Part shown: piece after piece, positions 44,870 through 53,198 of the stretch | Layout: every line of letters begins with the position of its first letter | Numbering within the stretch: position 1 is the stretch's first letter | Assembly: GCA_947073765.1 (NCBI GenBank) | Contig: CAMTMZ010000006.1 | Span: 1 to 64,000 of the forward strand | DNA: 64,000 nucleotides | Direction of reading: 5' to 3' | Source: an uncultured Bacillota bacterium | GTDB lineage: Bacteria; Bacillota; Clostridia; Oscillospirales; Oscillospiraceae | Position numbers and translations under genes: made by a program | Notes under the pieces: generated by a model | Seen by the model: the letters and a program-made list of their open reading frames with translations, nothing else | What the model was told of the DNA's origin: nothing | Database searches by the model: none

Positions 44870-44964
44870 GTTTTCATGATACAACATATTGTGGATGTTC
44901 TGCCGTTTTAGAAATGATTCTGCTGTTTGCGCTGAGGCAGATTCATGGGACTGCGTTTGCTGGT

Positions 44965-45993
44965 TTATAGATCTGTAATGAACATGGCGTCCCCAAAAGA
45001 GAAGAAACGGTATTTTTCCCGCACCGCCTCCTCATAGGCCTCTAAAATGTGTTCCCGGCCCGCCAAGGCGGATACCAGCATGATAAGGGTAGACTGGGGC
45101 AGGTGGAAGTTCGTGATAAGGGCATCCAGCACCTTAAATTTGTACCCCGGATAGATGAAAATATTAGTCCACCCGGAACATTCCGATATGGTTCCGTCCT
45201 CTGCCGCAAAACTTTCTATAGTGCGGCAAGAAGTGGTTCCAACACAAATAACCCGTCCGCCGCTGCGCTTTGTCTCATTGATGATGTCTGCGGTTTCCCG
45301 GGTGATCATGCAAAACTCCGAGTGCATTTCGTGATTTTGGATGTCCTCCGCCTTAACAGGGCGGAAGGTTCCCAACCCTACGTGGAGTGTCACACAGCAG
45401 GTTTTTATACCTGCTGCCCGTATCCGCTCCAACAGTTCCGGTGTAAAATGGAGTCCGGCGGTGGGGGCGGCGGCGGAGCCTGCCACTTTGGAATAGACAG
45501 TCTGGTACCGCTCCTGATCGGACAACTCCGCTTTGATATAAGGCGGCAGAGGCATCCTGCCAAGCTGTTCCAGTATTTCCAAAAAAATCCCCTGATAATG
45601 GAACCGGATAGTGCGCTTGCCATCATTCAGCTCCGCCTCTACAGTGGCGGTAAGCTGTCCGTCTCCAAAAATGACCTGGGCTCCCGGCTTCAGTTTTCGA
45701 CCAGGACGGACCAGACACTCCCACCGATCCTCCCCCATGTCCACAAGAAGAAGCACTTCACAGGTTCCTCCGGTGGGGCGGTGTCCGATCAGCCGGGCGG
45801 GAAGCACCCGAGAGTCGTTGAGCACCAGGCAGTCCCCGGGACGGAGGAACTGGGGGAGATCATAAAAATGACGGTGTTTGATGGTCCCCATACGCTTGTC
45901 CAAGATCAGCAGGCGGGAGCTGTCCCTCTGTGCCAAGGGGGTTTGGGCGATAAGCTCCTCAGGGAGCTGAAAATCAAAGTCAGAAGTTTTCAA
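44965..45993 (-). CDS. queA: S-adenosylmethionine:tRNA ribosyltransferase-isomerase
   Basis: 342 residues, full length ([21 protein letters not shown] start, [28 protein letters not shown]). It transfers the ribosyl group of SAM to preQ1 on tRNA, the step after Tgt in queuosine synthesis. Separated from tgt by the toxin-like locus and a strong terminator, so the two are no longer one operon. Confidence 0.97.
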   Translation of the reverse strand: MKTSDFDFQLPEELIAQTPLAQRDSSRLLILDKRMGTIKHRHFYDLPQFLRPGDCLVLNDSRVLPARLIGHRPTGGTCEVLLLVDMGEDRWECLVRPGRKLKPGAQVIFGDGQLTATVEAELNDGKRTIRFHYQGIFLEILEQLGRMPLPPYIKAELSDQERYQTVYSKVAGSAAAPTAGLHFTPELLERIRAAGIKTCCVTLHVGLGTFRPVKAEDIQNHEMHSEFCMITRETADIINETKRSGGRVICVGTTSCRTIESFAAEDGTISECSGWTNIFIYPGYKFKVLDALITNFHLPQSTLIMLVSALAGREHILEAYEEAVREKYRFFSFGDAMFITDL

Positions 45994-46018
45994 ACCAACA
46001 ACATCCTTTTATTATTGA

Positions 46019-47839
46019 TCAGTAGTGGGAAACTTGAACACCAGGAAAGTAGAATTTAACGATCTCGTCCCCCGCAAATCCTCTGCGGGCCATGGCATTG
46101 GCGCCGTACTGGCTCATACCCACCTGATGTCCCCAGCCGCCGCCGCTGAAGACGTAGGTGCTTCCGGAGACGGTCACCGTTCCGCCCCCGACCGGCGGTG
46201 TGATGGCAGTCGTTCCGCCGTTCCCGTTTCCGGTGCCAGTGATGCCTCTCCCAATCTCCGATATCGTTCCTGTTCCAGAGATGACATAGGCGCTCTCTCC
46301 CAGTTGTGACACAGTCCCGGTTCCGGAAAGGACATATTTGTCCTTCAAACCGTTCAGCTTTCCTGTGTCGTTAACAAAAATGTCCTCCCCTGCAGAGGGT
46401 GTTGTGGGTTGGCCGGGTGTCACAGCATCACTGGCCCCCGCTCCGTTGACCGTGAACCGGATGGAATTGACATCAAACCGTGAACGGATGTTGCTGGCGC
46501 TGATGGTTGTGCTCTGGCCGTTGGCCCATCGGACTACTACCTGGATCACGTTGCCTAGCTGGGAATAAGTCAGATCAAGGCTTTTGACCGAGGTGCCAAC
46601 CCCCAGTCCGTGCTTCTGGAGCTGCTGGGTAAGCTGGGCGGCAGTATAGGTCTTGGTCCAGGGGGACATGTCGTTGCGGTCGTTCAGGTCGGCCTCGTAG
46701 GGGTCCTCCACGCCGCACAGATAGGGGTACTCGTTCACCGTGTCCGTTCCCCACACATACTTTGCGTTTTCACTGGCCCCGCCGAAACTGGAGGAGTAAA
46801 AGACCTCCGCCAGTCTGCCATTGTACTTGGCCACCATCCCCGCCGTCTCAGCCACCGCCTGCATACTGGTGGAGCTGGGGCCGTAATTCGGTTTGTTGCT
46901 GCCCATGCCGTGGTAGACCTGGCAGCTGGCGGAGGTGCAGATATCAAAGCCATAGCTCTCGTGCTTGCCCAGGTTCTTCATCACATAGGTGCGGGCACAG
47001 ATGGCCTGGGCCTTCAGAGCCTCCAGGGGCCACTCCCGGCCCATCTCGTAGCAAGCTACGCCGTTAATGTAGTCCTCCAGTCCCAGCACGTTGACCACCG
47101 TAAGGTTCCCGCCCCCCCGCCGGTGGTACTGGAAGCCTCCACGGTACTTGTACCCGGCAAACCAGGTGCGGGTCTCCCCCACTCCGGTGACGTCGGGCTG
47201 GATGGCCAGCCGCCCCGACTCGCCGCAGTCGTACTGAAACAGAATCTGGCTGGTGCCTGTTTTGACCACACTCATGCCGTAGGAGCTGGTACCCACCACC
47301 TGGGAGGCGGGCAGGCCGCCCAACGCAGCTTCAGCCGCCTCTTTCGACGTGTAGGCCCCCACCCGAACCTGGTAGGCCCCATCGATCCAGGCCACAAAGC
47401 CGCCGTAACTGTCTGCGGCCATGGCCGCATCGGCGTAAGTGGGGAAGCTGCCATCCAGCCGAATGTGGAAGCAGCCTACTGTGGTATTGCTGACTACGGA
47501 ACTGGAGTAGGTGTTCTTCTCCAGGGAGGAATCGTAACCGTAGGAGAGGTTTTGGGTTTTGAGCACTGTCACCTGGGTGGTGCTCGCACCAGTACGGGCC
47601 AGCTCCACAAAGTTCAGGCCGCTGTCGTAATATCCGAAACGGTAGCCGGAACCGTAGCCGGTGTTGTTCTCCAGGTTGGCCGCCTCCAGCTCCCCGGTGG
47701 GGACGTGGGCGTTGGAGGATGCCAGGCCGACCCGAATGACGACATCTCCGTATTGGTTTGTGGTCACGGCACCAGCCCCAGGAATCATCAGACACACCGC
47801 AAGAGCCGCGGCAGCCAGCCGTATCAATCTTTTACCCAT
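46019..47839 (-). CDS. secreted SpoIID/LytB-domain protein with SPOR-like segment
   Basis: 606 residues. Signal peptide (about 1-25: RLIRLAAAALAVCLMIPGAGA), a SPOR-like region (about 125-175) that may bind peptidoglycan, and the SpoIID domain (about 235-445: VNVLGLEDYINGV, AQAICARTYVMKN). A Gly/Thr-rich spacer follows, and the family C-terminal GGGWGHQVGMSQYGA. SpoIID is a lytic transglycosylase of engulfment; this longer relative may act in vegetative or spore wall remodelling. The frame continues 17 codons upstream without a better site. Confidence 0.85.
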   Translation of the reverse strand: MGKRLIRLAAAALAVCLMIPGAGAVTTNQYGDVVIRVGLASSNAHVPTGELEAANLENNTGYGSGYRFGYYDSGLNFVELARTGASTTQVTVLKTQNLSYGYDSSLEKNTYSSSVVSNTTVGCFHIRLDGSFPTYADAAMAADSYGGFVAWIDGAYQVRVGAYTSKEAAEAALGGLPASQVVGTSSYGMSVVKTGTSQILFQYDCGESGRLAIQPDVTGVGETRTWFAGYKYRGGFQYHRRGGGNLTVVNVLGLEDYINGVACYEMGREWPLEALKAQAICARTYVMKNLGKHESYGFDICTSASCQVYHGMGSNKPNYGPSSTSMQAVAETAGMVAKYNGRLAEVFYSSSFGGASENAKYVWGTDTVNEYPYLCGVEDPYEADLNDRNDMSPWTKTYTAAQLTQQLQKHGLGVGTSVKSLDLTYSQLGNVIQVVVRWANGQSTTISASNIRSRFDVNSIRFTVNGAGASDAVTPGQPTTPSAGEDIFVNDTGKLNGLKDKYVLSGTGTVSQLGESAYVISGTGTISEIGRGITGTGNGNGGTTAITPPVGGGTVTVSGSTYVFSGGGWGHQVGMSQYGANAMARRGFAGDEIVKFYFPGVQVSHY

Positions 47840-47971
47840 AATGTACCCCGTTTCTCTCAATTCTTTGGACGTTATTCTATTGACACTCATGAAAAATCAT
47901 GGTACGATAATCTAAATATTGAGGGCTGCGGCTTGCGTTCAGCAAATTGCCCTCCCCGACATTATAGTACA

Positions 47972-48009
47972 AAATCAGCCGCTTGAAAAGCCGCTGATTT
48001 ATTTTTTTC
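47972..48009 (+). terminator. hairpin with T run between spoIID-like gene and asd
   Basis: AAATCAGC/GCTGATTT extended by GCTT/AAGC pairing, followed by ATTTTTTTC. No plus-strand gene precedes it. On the minus strand a TATAAT (47963-47968 region) just beyond it may be the spoIID-like promoter. Confidence 0.55.
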
Positions 48010-48064
48010 ATCCGACCAATATTTAACACATAGAATGGTTTGGATTGAGGATGGAGGTTATATT

Positions 48065-49162
48065 ATGGAAAAATATAAGGTAGGCATCATCGGCGCCACC
48101 GGTATGGTGGGCCAGCGCTTCGTCTCCCTGATAGAGAACCACCCCTGGTTCCAGCTCACTGTTCTGGCGGCCAGCTCCCGCTCCTCAGGCAAGCCCTATC
48201 AGGAGGCCGTGTCCGGCCGCTGGGCTATGAGGTCCCCTATCCCTCAGGAAGCCAGGGACCTGGTAGTCATGGATGCCCAAGCCGATGTGGATAAGATCGC
48301 CGGTATGGTGGATTTCGTTTTCTGCGCTGTGGACATGAAGAAGGACGAGATCAAGGCGCTGGAGGAGCGATACGCCGAGGCAGAATGCCCTGTGGTGTCC
48401 AACAACTCCGCCAACCGCTGGACTGAGGATGTGCCCATGGTGGTGCCCGAGCTCAACGCCCAGCACATTGAGATCATCCCCGCCCAGCGCAAGCGTCTGG
48501 GCACGAAACGGGGCTTTATCGCCGTCAAGTCCAACTGCTCTATCCAGAGCTACACGCCCCTCCTCACCCCCCTGATGCGGGCGGGTTATGAGGTAGAAAG
48601 CGTGCTGGCCTGCACCTATCAGGCCATTTCCGGCGCGGGCAAGACCTTTGAGCGCTGGCCCGAGATGGTGGATAACCTCATCCCCTACATCGGCGGTGAG
48701 GAGGAGAAGAGCGAACAGGAGCCCTTGAAGGTATGGGGACACATTGAGGGGGACAAAATCGTCAAAGCGGACGGTCCCGCCATCACCACTCAGTGCCTCC
48801 GGGTGCCTGTGTCCGACGGCCACACCGCCGCCGTCTTTGTCCGCTTTCAAGAGGGCAAAAAGCCCACTGCGGAGCAGATCAAGGAGATTTGGAAAACCTT
48901 CAAGGGCCGGGCCCAGGAGCTGGACCTCCCCTCCGCCCCCAAGCAATTTATCCACTACTTTGAGGAGCCAGACCGTCCCCAGGCCAGGACCGAGCGTGAG
49001 CTGGAGGGAGGGATGGCCATCTCTGTGGGACGCCTCCGCCCCGACAGTCAATACGACTATAAGTTCGTGGGCCTGAGCCACAACACCCTCCGGGGCGCCG
49101 CCGGCGGCGGAGTCCTGCTGGCCGAGCTGCTGTGCGCCGAGGGGTATATTGACCATAAATAA
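48065..49162 (+). CDS. asd: aspartate-semialdehyde dehydrogenase
   Basis: 365 residues. NADP site GIIGATGMVGQRF, catalytic Cys in KSNCSIQSYTP, and the late EGGMAISVGRLR region. It makes aspartate semialdehyde for lysine, diaminopimelate, threonine and methionine. The ATG at 48065 follows GGAGG. The next two genes, dapA and dapB, continue the lysine/DAP branch. Confidence 0.96.
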   Translation: MEKYKVGIIGATGMVGQRFVSLIENHPWFQLTVLAASSRSSGKPYQEAVSGRWAMRSPIPQEARDLVVMDAQADVDKIAGMVDFVFCAVDMKKDEIKALEERYAEAECPVVSNNSANRWTEDVPMVVPELNAQHIEIIPAQRKRLGTKRGFIAVKSNCSIQSYTPLLTPLMRAGYEVESVLACTYQAISGAGKTFERWPEMVDNLIPYIGGEEEKSEQEPLKVWGHIEGDKIVKADGPAITTQCLRVPVSDGHTAAVFVRFQEGKKPTAEQIKEIWKTFKGRAQELDLPSAPKQFIHYFEEPDRPQARTERELEGGMAISVGRLRPDSQYDYKFVGLSHNTLRGAAGGGVLLAELLCAEGYIDHK

Positions 49163-49172
49163 AATGCCACTC

Positions 49173-49244
49173 TGTAGGGACGGCCTGCGGTCGCCTGTCA
49201 GAAAAAACGTATTTTATCCCGGGCGGCCATAGGCCGCCCCTACA
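49173..49244. repeat. dispersed palindromic repeat, copy 2
   Basis: Starts TGTAGGG and ends CCCTACA, with GGGCGGCC/GGCCGCCC forming an inner hairpin. Similar ends and AT-rich middle to the element at 2184-2257. It lies between asd and dapA and may shape the operon mRNA. Confidence 0.55.
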
Positions 49245-49272
49245 TCACATAATTAGAAAGGGCTGCATTTTT

Positions 49273-50163
49273 ATGAGAACTCCCGTATTCACCGGCTCCT
49301 GCCCCGCGCTGGTCACCCCTTTTGACGACCACGGCACAATCAACTACGACGCTTTCGGCAAGCTGATTGACGATCAGATCAAGTCCGGCGTAGATGCCGT
49401 CTGCGTCTGCGGCACCACCGGCGAGTCGGCTACCATGTCCATTCGGGAGCACATCGCCGCCGTGGAGTTCTGCGTCAAGCGGGTAGACCACCGGGTGAAG
49501 GTCATCGCCGGAGCGGGGAGCAACGACACCTCCGCCGCTGTCTATCTGTCTCAGCACGCCCAGGACTCTGGGGCCGACGCCCTGCTTCATGTGACCCCCT
49601 ACTACAACAAGGCCAGCCAGACCGGCCTCATCAAGCACTATGAGTACATTGCAGACCGCACCGAACTGCCCATCATCCTCTACAATGTGCCTGGGCGCAC
49701 CGGCGTCTCCTTCACGGCCGACACCTACAAGGTCCTCTCTCAAATTGAGAAGATCAACGGCGTAAAGGAGGCCAGCGGCAACTTTTCCCTTCTGGCCCAC
49801 ACCCGCTACCTCTGCCCCGACGACTTCTATATCTGGTCGGGCAACGACGACCAGGTAGTGCCCATGATGGCTCTGGGGGCAAAAGGCGTGATCTCTGTGG
49901 CCTCCAATATTATCCCGGAGGTCATGGTAAAGATGAGCCACCTGTGTCTGGAAAACGACTTTGCCGCCGCTTCTCAGCTCCAGATTAAGTACATGGATCT
50001 GATCGACGCTCTGTTCTGTGAGGTAAACCCCATTCCCATCAAATCCGCTATGAACCTGATGGGCATGGAGGCCGGTCCCCTGCGTCTGCCCCTGTGCGAC
50101 ATTTCTGACAAAAACCTGGCCGTTCTCCGCGCCTCTATGGAGCGGATGGGTCTGCTGAAGTAA
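49273..50163 (+). CDS. dapA: 4-hydroxy-tetrahydrodipicolinate synthase
   Basis: 296 residues. Schiff-base Lys165 in GVKEASGN, Tyr137 in ILYNVPGRTG and CGTTGESATM for pyruvate binding. It condenses pyruvate and aspartate semialdehyde. In a spore former it also feeds dipicolinic acid. Located between asd and dapB. Confidence 0.97.
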   Translation: MRTPVFTGSCPALVTPFDDHGTINYDAFGKLIDDQIKSGVDAVCVCGTTGESATMSIREHIAAVEFCVKRVDHRVKVIAGAGSNDTSAAVYLSQHAQDSGADALLHVTPYYNKASQTGLIKHYEYIADRTELPIILYNVPGRTGVSFTADTYKVLSQIEKINGVKEASGNFSLLAHTRYLCPDDFYIWSGNDDQVVPMMALGAKGVISVASNIIPEVMVKMSHLCLENDFAAASQLQIKYMDLIDALFCEVNPIPIKSAMNLMGMEAGPLRLPLCDISDKNLAVLRASMERMGLLK

Positions 50164-50176
50164 GGAGTCCCCGTCT

Positions 50177-50932
50177 ATGCTGAAGATAATCATTTCTGGC
50201 TGCAACGGCCACATGGGCCGGGTGGTGGAGTCCCTGTGCGCCAACGATCCCGCTGTAGAGGTGTGCGCCGGCTTCGACGTGCTAGGCACGTGCGACCGGG
50301 AGTTCCCGGTGTATACCTCCCCTGCCCAGTTTACCGGTCAGGCGGACGCAGTGATTGATTTCTCCTCCCCTGCCGCCCTGGACGGCCTGCTGGAGTTCGC
50401 TCAGGCCCAGAAAGTTCCCTTGGTGCTGGCCACCACCGGCTACACCCCGGAGCAGGAGGCTCAGGTGGGAGCCGCCGCCCGGTCGGTTCCTGTTTTCCGT
50501 TCCGCCAACATGTCCCTGGGAATCAACGTGCTTCTGGAGCTGGTGAAAAAGGCCGCTTCCGTCCTGGGGGACAGCTACGATATTGAAATTGTGGAACGCC
50601 ACCACCGTCGGAAGGTGGACGCCCCCTCCGGCACCGCCCTGATGATCGCCGACGCGGCGGCTCAGTCCTGCGGCCACGAAACGGAGTACGTCTACGAGCG
50701 CCATGCCACCCGCCATCCCCGGGATAAAAAGGAGATCGGCATCTCAGCCGTCCGGGGCGGAACCATTGTAGGAGAGCACGAGATCATCTTCGCCGGGCAC
50801 GACGAGATTATGGAGATTAAGCACACCGCCCTCTCTAGGGAAATCTTCGCCCAGGGCGCGGTAGAGGCTGCCAAATTCATCGCTGGAGTGGATAAACCTG
50901 GACTGTATGACATGAGTTATCTGGTAAAATAA
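50177..50932 (+). CDS. dapB: 4-hydroxy-tetrahydrodipicolinate reductase
   Basis: 251 residues. Nucleotide site GCNGHMGRVV and the catalytic ERHHRRKVDAPSGTA (His/His/Lys). It reduces the DapA product. It starts 13 nt after dapA, so the two are co-transcribed, and a perfect hairpin follows. Confidence 0.97.
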   Translation: MLKIIISGCNGHMGRVVESLCANDPAVEVCAGFDVLGTCDREFPVYTSPAQFTGQADAVIDFSSPAALDGLLEFAQAQKVPLVLATTGYTPEQEAQVGAAARSVPVFRSANMSLGINVLLELVKKAASVLGDSYDIEIVERHHRRKVDAPSGTALMIADAAAQSCGHETEYVYERHATRHPRDKKEIGISAVRGGTIVGEHEIIFAGHDEIMEIKHTALSREIFAQGAVEAAKFIAGVDKPGLYDMSYLVK

Positions 50933-50937
50933 GCAAA

Positions 50938-50967
50938 ACCGCCTCTGTCAACCTTGACAGAGGCGGT
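50938..50967 (+). terminator. hairpin behind dapB
   Basis: A perfect 14-bp stem ACCGCCTCTGTCAA/TTGACAGAGGCGGT with a 2-nt loop. It lacks a T run, so it may stabilise the 3' end rather than terminate. Confidence 0.5.
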
Positions 50968-51209
50968 ATACTGATACTGCCTAAAGGATCTACAATGGTT
51001 ATGGGAAAAACTGCCGTCTGCCAGCAATTGAAAGAAGCCTCGCCCGCCTCCCCCTGTATCAAAGGCTGAATACTATAAAAATTGACACAACCGGAAAAAC
51101 GGTTGCAGAAGTTTCCAGAGAAATACAGGCGCTATAAAATCCAACTCTACGCAGCGGCGATTGATTTTTTCTAAAAAACCTGCTACCCTGTTTTGCGGAG
51201 GTGGGACAT

Positions 51210-51794
51210 ATGGACCAGGAAAAGACCGGTAAGCTCATCCGTACCCTGCGCACCCAGCGCGGGCTGACCCAAAAGACGCTGGCTGAGGCTGTAGGCGTAG
51301 GCGACAAGGCAGTCAGCAAATGGGAGCGGGGGTTAGGCTGCCCGGACGTGTCCCTCCTTCCGGAATTAGCAAGGTTTTTGGGCGTCAGGCTGGAGTCTCT
51401 TCTCTCCGGCGAGCTGGACGCCAACGACCAGGAAAGAGGAAATATGAAAAAGCTGCAATTTTATGTCTGCCCCAGCTGCGGGAATTTCATCACTTCCGCA
51501 TCGGAGGCAGGAGTGTCCTGCTGCGGCAGGACGCTGCGCCCGCTGGAGGCCCAAAAAGCGGAGGGCGAAAATAGGCTGTCGGTGGAAAAAATTGACGACA
51601 GCTGGTTTGTCTCCTCCCATCACCCCATGACGAAGGAGCACTATCTCTCCTTTGTAGCCCTGCTCACCGGCGACACGCTATTTCTCCGCCGTCTCTACCC
51701 CGAGTGGGACCTGCAAACCCGCGTTCCAAGCTTCGGCCACGGTATTCTGCTTTGGTACTGCACCCAACACGGACTGTTTCGACAGCTGATCTGA
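51210..51794 (+). CDS. XRE-family regulator with C-terminal zinc-ribbon part
   Basis: 194 residues. N-terminal Cro/CI helix-turn-helix (about 6-62: RGLTQKTLAEAVGVGDKAVSKWE). Then CPSCGNFIT and SCCGR form a desulfoferrodoxin-like metal-binding segment (about 82-115), and the rest resembles the same fold. This domain pairing is common in clostridia and suggests a metal- or redox-responsive regulator. Targets unknown; the next gene on the strand is the DUF2500-like one. Confidence 0.82.
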   Translation: MDQEKTGKLIRTLRTQRGLTQKTLAEAVGVGDKAVSKWERGLGCPDVSLLPELARFLGVRLESLLSGELDANDQERGNMKKLQFYVCPSCGNFITSASEAGVSCCGRTLRPLEAQKAEGENRLSVEKIDDSWFVSSHHPMTKEHYLSFVALLTGDTLFLRRLYPEWDLQTRVPSFGHGILLWYCTQHGLFRQLI

Positions 51795-51811
51795 AAAGCA
51801 AGGTGATGGAA

Positions 51812-52180
51812 ATGGCTCCCTTTCTGGTACTCTTGGCCTGTGTTCTGATTGCTCTTTTGTACTGGAAACTCCACAATTTACAGGACAATAGCAAAGACGA
51901 ACCCATTTTGACCGAGCACGCCAAGGTACACGCCAAGTCGGAGCATGGCGGGCTTCGAGGGGTCCCGTCCGCAAAATATATCCACTTCTATGTTCCGGAA
52001 CGGGACGCCATAGTCATATGCCAAGTCACCGAGGGCATTTGGCACTACCTCCCCAAAAACGATTGGGGTATGCTGCACCACCAAGGTGGAAAATTTTTAT
52101 CCTTCCGGCGGGACTGCGACGGCGAACTGGTCGAGCTGAAGGACTACAGCACGGTTTGGGATATTTATTCGGGTCGTTAG
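51812..52180 (+). CDS. DUF2500-like membrane-anchored protein
   Basis: 122 residues. One N-terminal helix (about 2-18), then a beta-rich domain with a pattern typical of DUF2500 (HFYVPERDAIVICQV, GGKFLSFRRD). No known function. I use the ATG at 51812, which has AAGGTG at proper spacing. It lies 17 nt after the regulator, so probably the same transcript. Confidence 0.6.
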   Translation: MAPFLVLLACVLIALLYWKLHNLQDNSKDEPILTEHAKVHAKSEHGGLRGVPSAKYIHFYVPERDAIVICQVTEGIWHYLPKNDWGMLHHQGGKFLSFRRDCDGELVELKDYSTVWDIYSGR

Positions 52181-52194
52181 AGGAGGGCATCGCT

Positions 52195-52938
52195 GTGTCG
52201 GATCCATTCATCCGCACCCGCCTGCTGGTGGGTGACGAGCCGCTGGAGCGGCTGCAAAAGGCCAGGGTGGCCGTCTTCGGCGTGGGAGGCGTAGGGGGTT
52301 ACGCCGTTGAGGCACTGGCACGGTCAGGCATAGGTGCTTTACACCTCTACGACGACGACACCGTCTCCGAGAGCAACCTGAACCGGCAAATTGCCGCCCT
52401 TCACTCCACCGTCGGCCAGCCTAAGGCGGAGGTTATGGCCCGGCGGGTGCGGGATATCAATCCAAACTGCAATGTGGAGGCAATCCGGATGTTCTACCTC
52501 CCCTCCAACGCCGGCGCGGTGGACTTGTCCCAATACGACTACGTGGTGGACTGTATCGACACTGTAACCGCTAAGCTGGAACTGGTAACAAGGTGTACTG
52601 CCTTACAGATAAAAATCATTTCCGCTATGGGGACCGGAAACAAATTTGATCCCTCCGCCCTTACCCTTACCGATATTTCCAAAACCCAGGGTTGTCCCCT
52701 GGCCCGGAACATGCGCAAGGAGCTGCGGAAACGGGGGATTAATCACCTGAAGGTGGTCTACTCCACTGAGCTGCCCACCGTTCCTCTGCGTCGAGCTGAG
52801 CAAGAGGCACCCAATTCCTCCAATACCCGCCCCGATTCTTCCACCCGGCGGGATACGCCAGGCTCCACCCCATTCGTCCCTGCCGCTGCCGGGCTGTTGC
52901 TGGCCTCCGCCGTGGTCCGTGAATTGGGACAATACTAA
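52195..52938 (+). CDS. tcdA: tRNA threonylcarbamoyladenosine dehydratase (TcdA/CsdL)
   Basis: 247 residues from GTG behind GGAGGG. ThiF/E1-like nucleotide fold GVGGVGGYAVEALARSG, NLNRQ for ATP contact, and the TcdA-type VDCIDTVTAKLEL and SAMGTGNKFDPS. It converts t6A37 to the cyclic form on ANN-decoding tRNAs. The frame is open further upstream over the DUF2500 gene, but that is a shadow. Confidence 0.93.
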   Translation: MSDPFIRTRLLVGDEPLERLQKARVAVFGVGGVGGYAVEALARSGIGALHLYDDDTVSESNLNRQIAALHSTVGQPKAEVMARRVRDINPNCNVEAIRMFYLPSNAGAVDLSQYDYVVDCIDTVTAKLELVTRCTALQIKIISAMGTGNKFDPSALTLTDISKTQGCPLARNMRKELRKRGINHLKVVYSTELPTVPLRRAEQEAPNSSNTRPDSSTRRDTPGSTPFVPAAAGLLLASAVVRELGQY

Positions 52939-52977
52939 ACCGTGCCGTCCATTGGACCGGCACGGTTCGTATTTTTT
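52938..52977 (+). terminator. terminator of tcdA
   Basis: AACCGTGCCG-TCC pairs with GGA-CCGGCACGGTT (one bulge), followed by CGTATTTTTT. It begins at the stop codon. Confidence 0.85.
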
Positions 52978-53018
52978 ATCCTATTTCGGGCATGCTAGCA
53001 AGCAAAAGGAGCGATAAA

Positions 53019-53198
53019 ATGAGCCTGATTGTATGTACAGATCCTTGCGTGTACCAAAAAGACGGTTACTGTTCCTTGTCCCGCGCCGCGTCCTCTGGGG
53101 AGCCGGGGCAGTCCAAGTGTGTCAACTTTGTGCCGGTCCGTCCCTCAGAGCAAAGCGGCCATCGCCTCCCGGATGTTGGCCACACGAATGAGCTCTAG
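53019..53198 (+). CDS. small four-cysteine protein of unknown function
   Basis: 59 residues with VCTDPCVYQKDGYC and KCVNF, a pattern that suggests metal binding. Similar short clostridial proteins carry misleading database names. AAAGGAG site. Its last 54 nt overlap the end of the convergent radA gene, so the C-terminal 18 residues may be extension by chance. Confidence 0.6.
   Translation: MSLIVCTDPCVYQKDGYCSLSRAASSGEPGQSKCVNFVPVRPSEQSGHRLPDVGHTNEL

Larger units (their letters stand above)
44370..44870 (+). ncRNA. mRNA of a probable type I toxin with complementary ends
   Basis: The predicted 5' end (TCCTCC 44374-44379, GAACATAGCTG 44385-44395, CCCC 44398-44401) is complementary to a later segment (GGGG 44652-44655, CAGCTATGTTC 44656-44666, GGAGGA 44670-44675): 21 pairs in three blocks. 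Such long-range closure keeps toxin mRNAs of the hok and TxpA/BsrG kind untranslated. A local hairpin (CCCC/GGGG, 44398-44413) lies near the 5' end. The transcript probably ends at the 44827-44869 terminator. Confidence 0.6.

Noticed and set aside
46610..47986. 458-codon frame opposite the SpoIID-like gene
   Set aside because: Antisense shadow without domain features.
47915..48064. Lysine riboswitch before asd
   Set aside because: Too short for an L box; only a single terminator-like hairpin is present.
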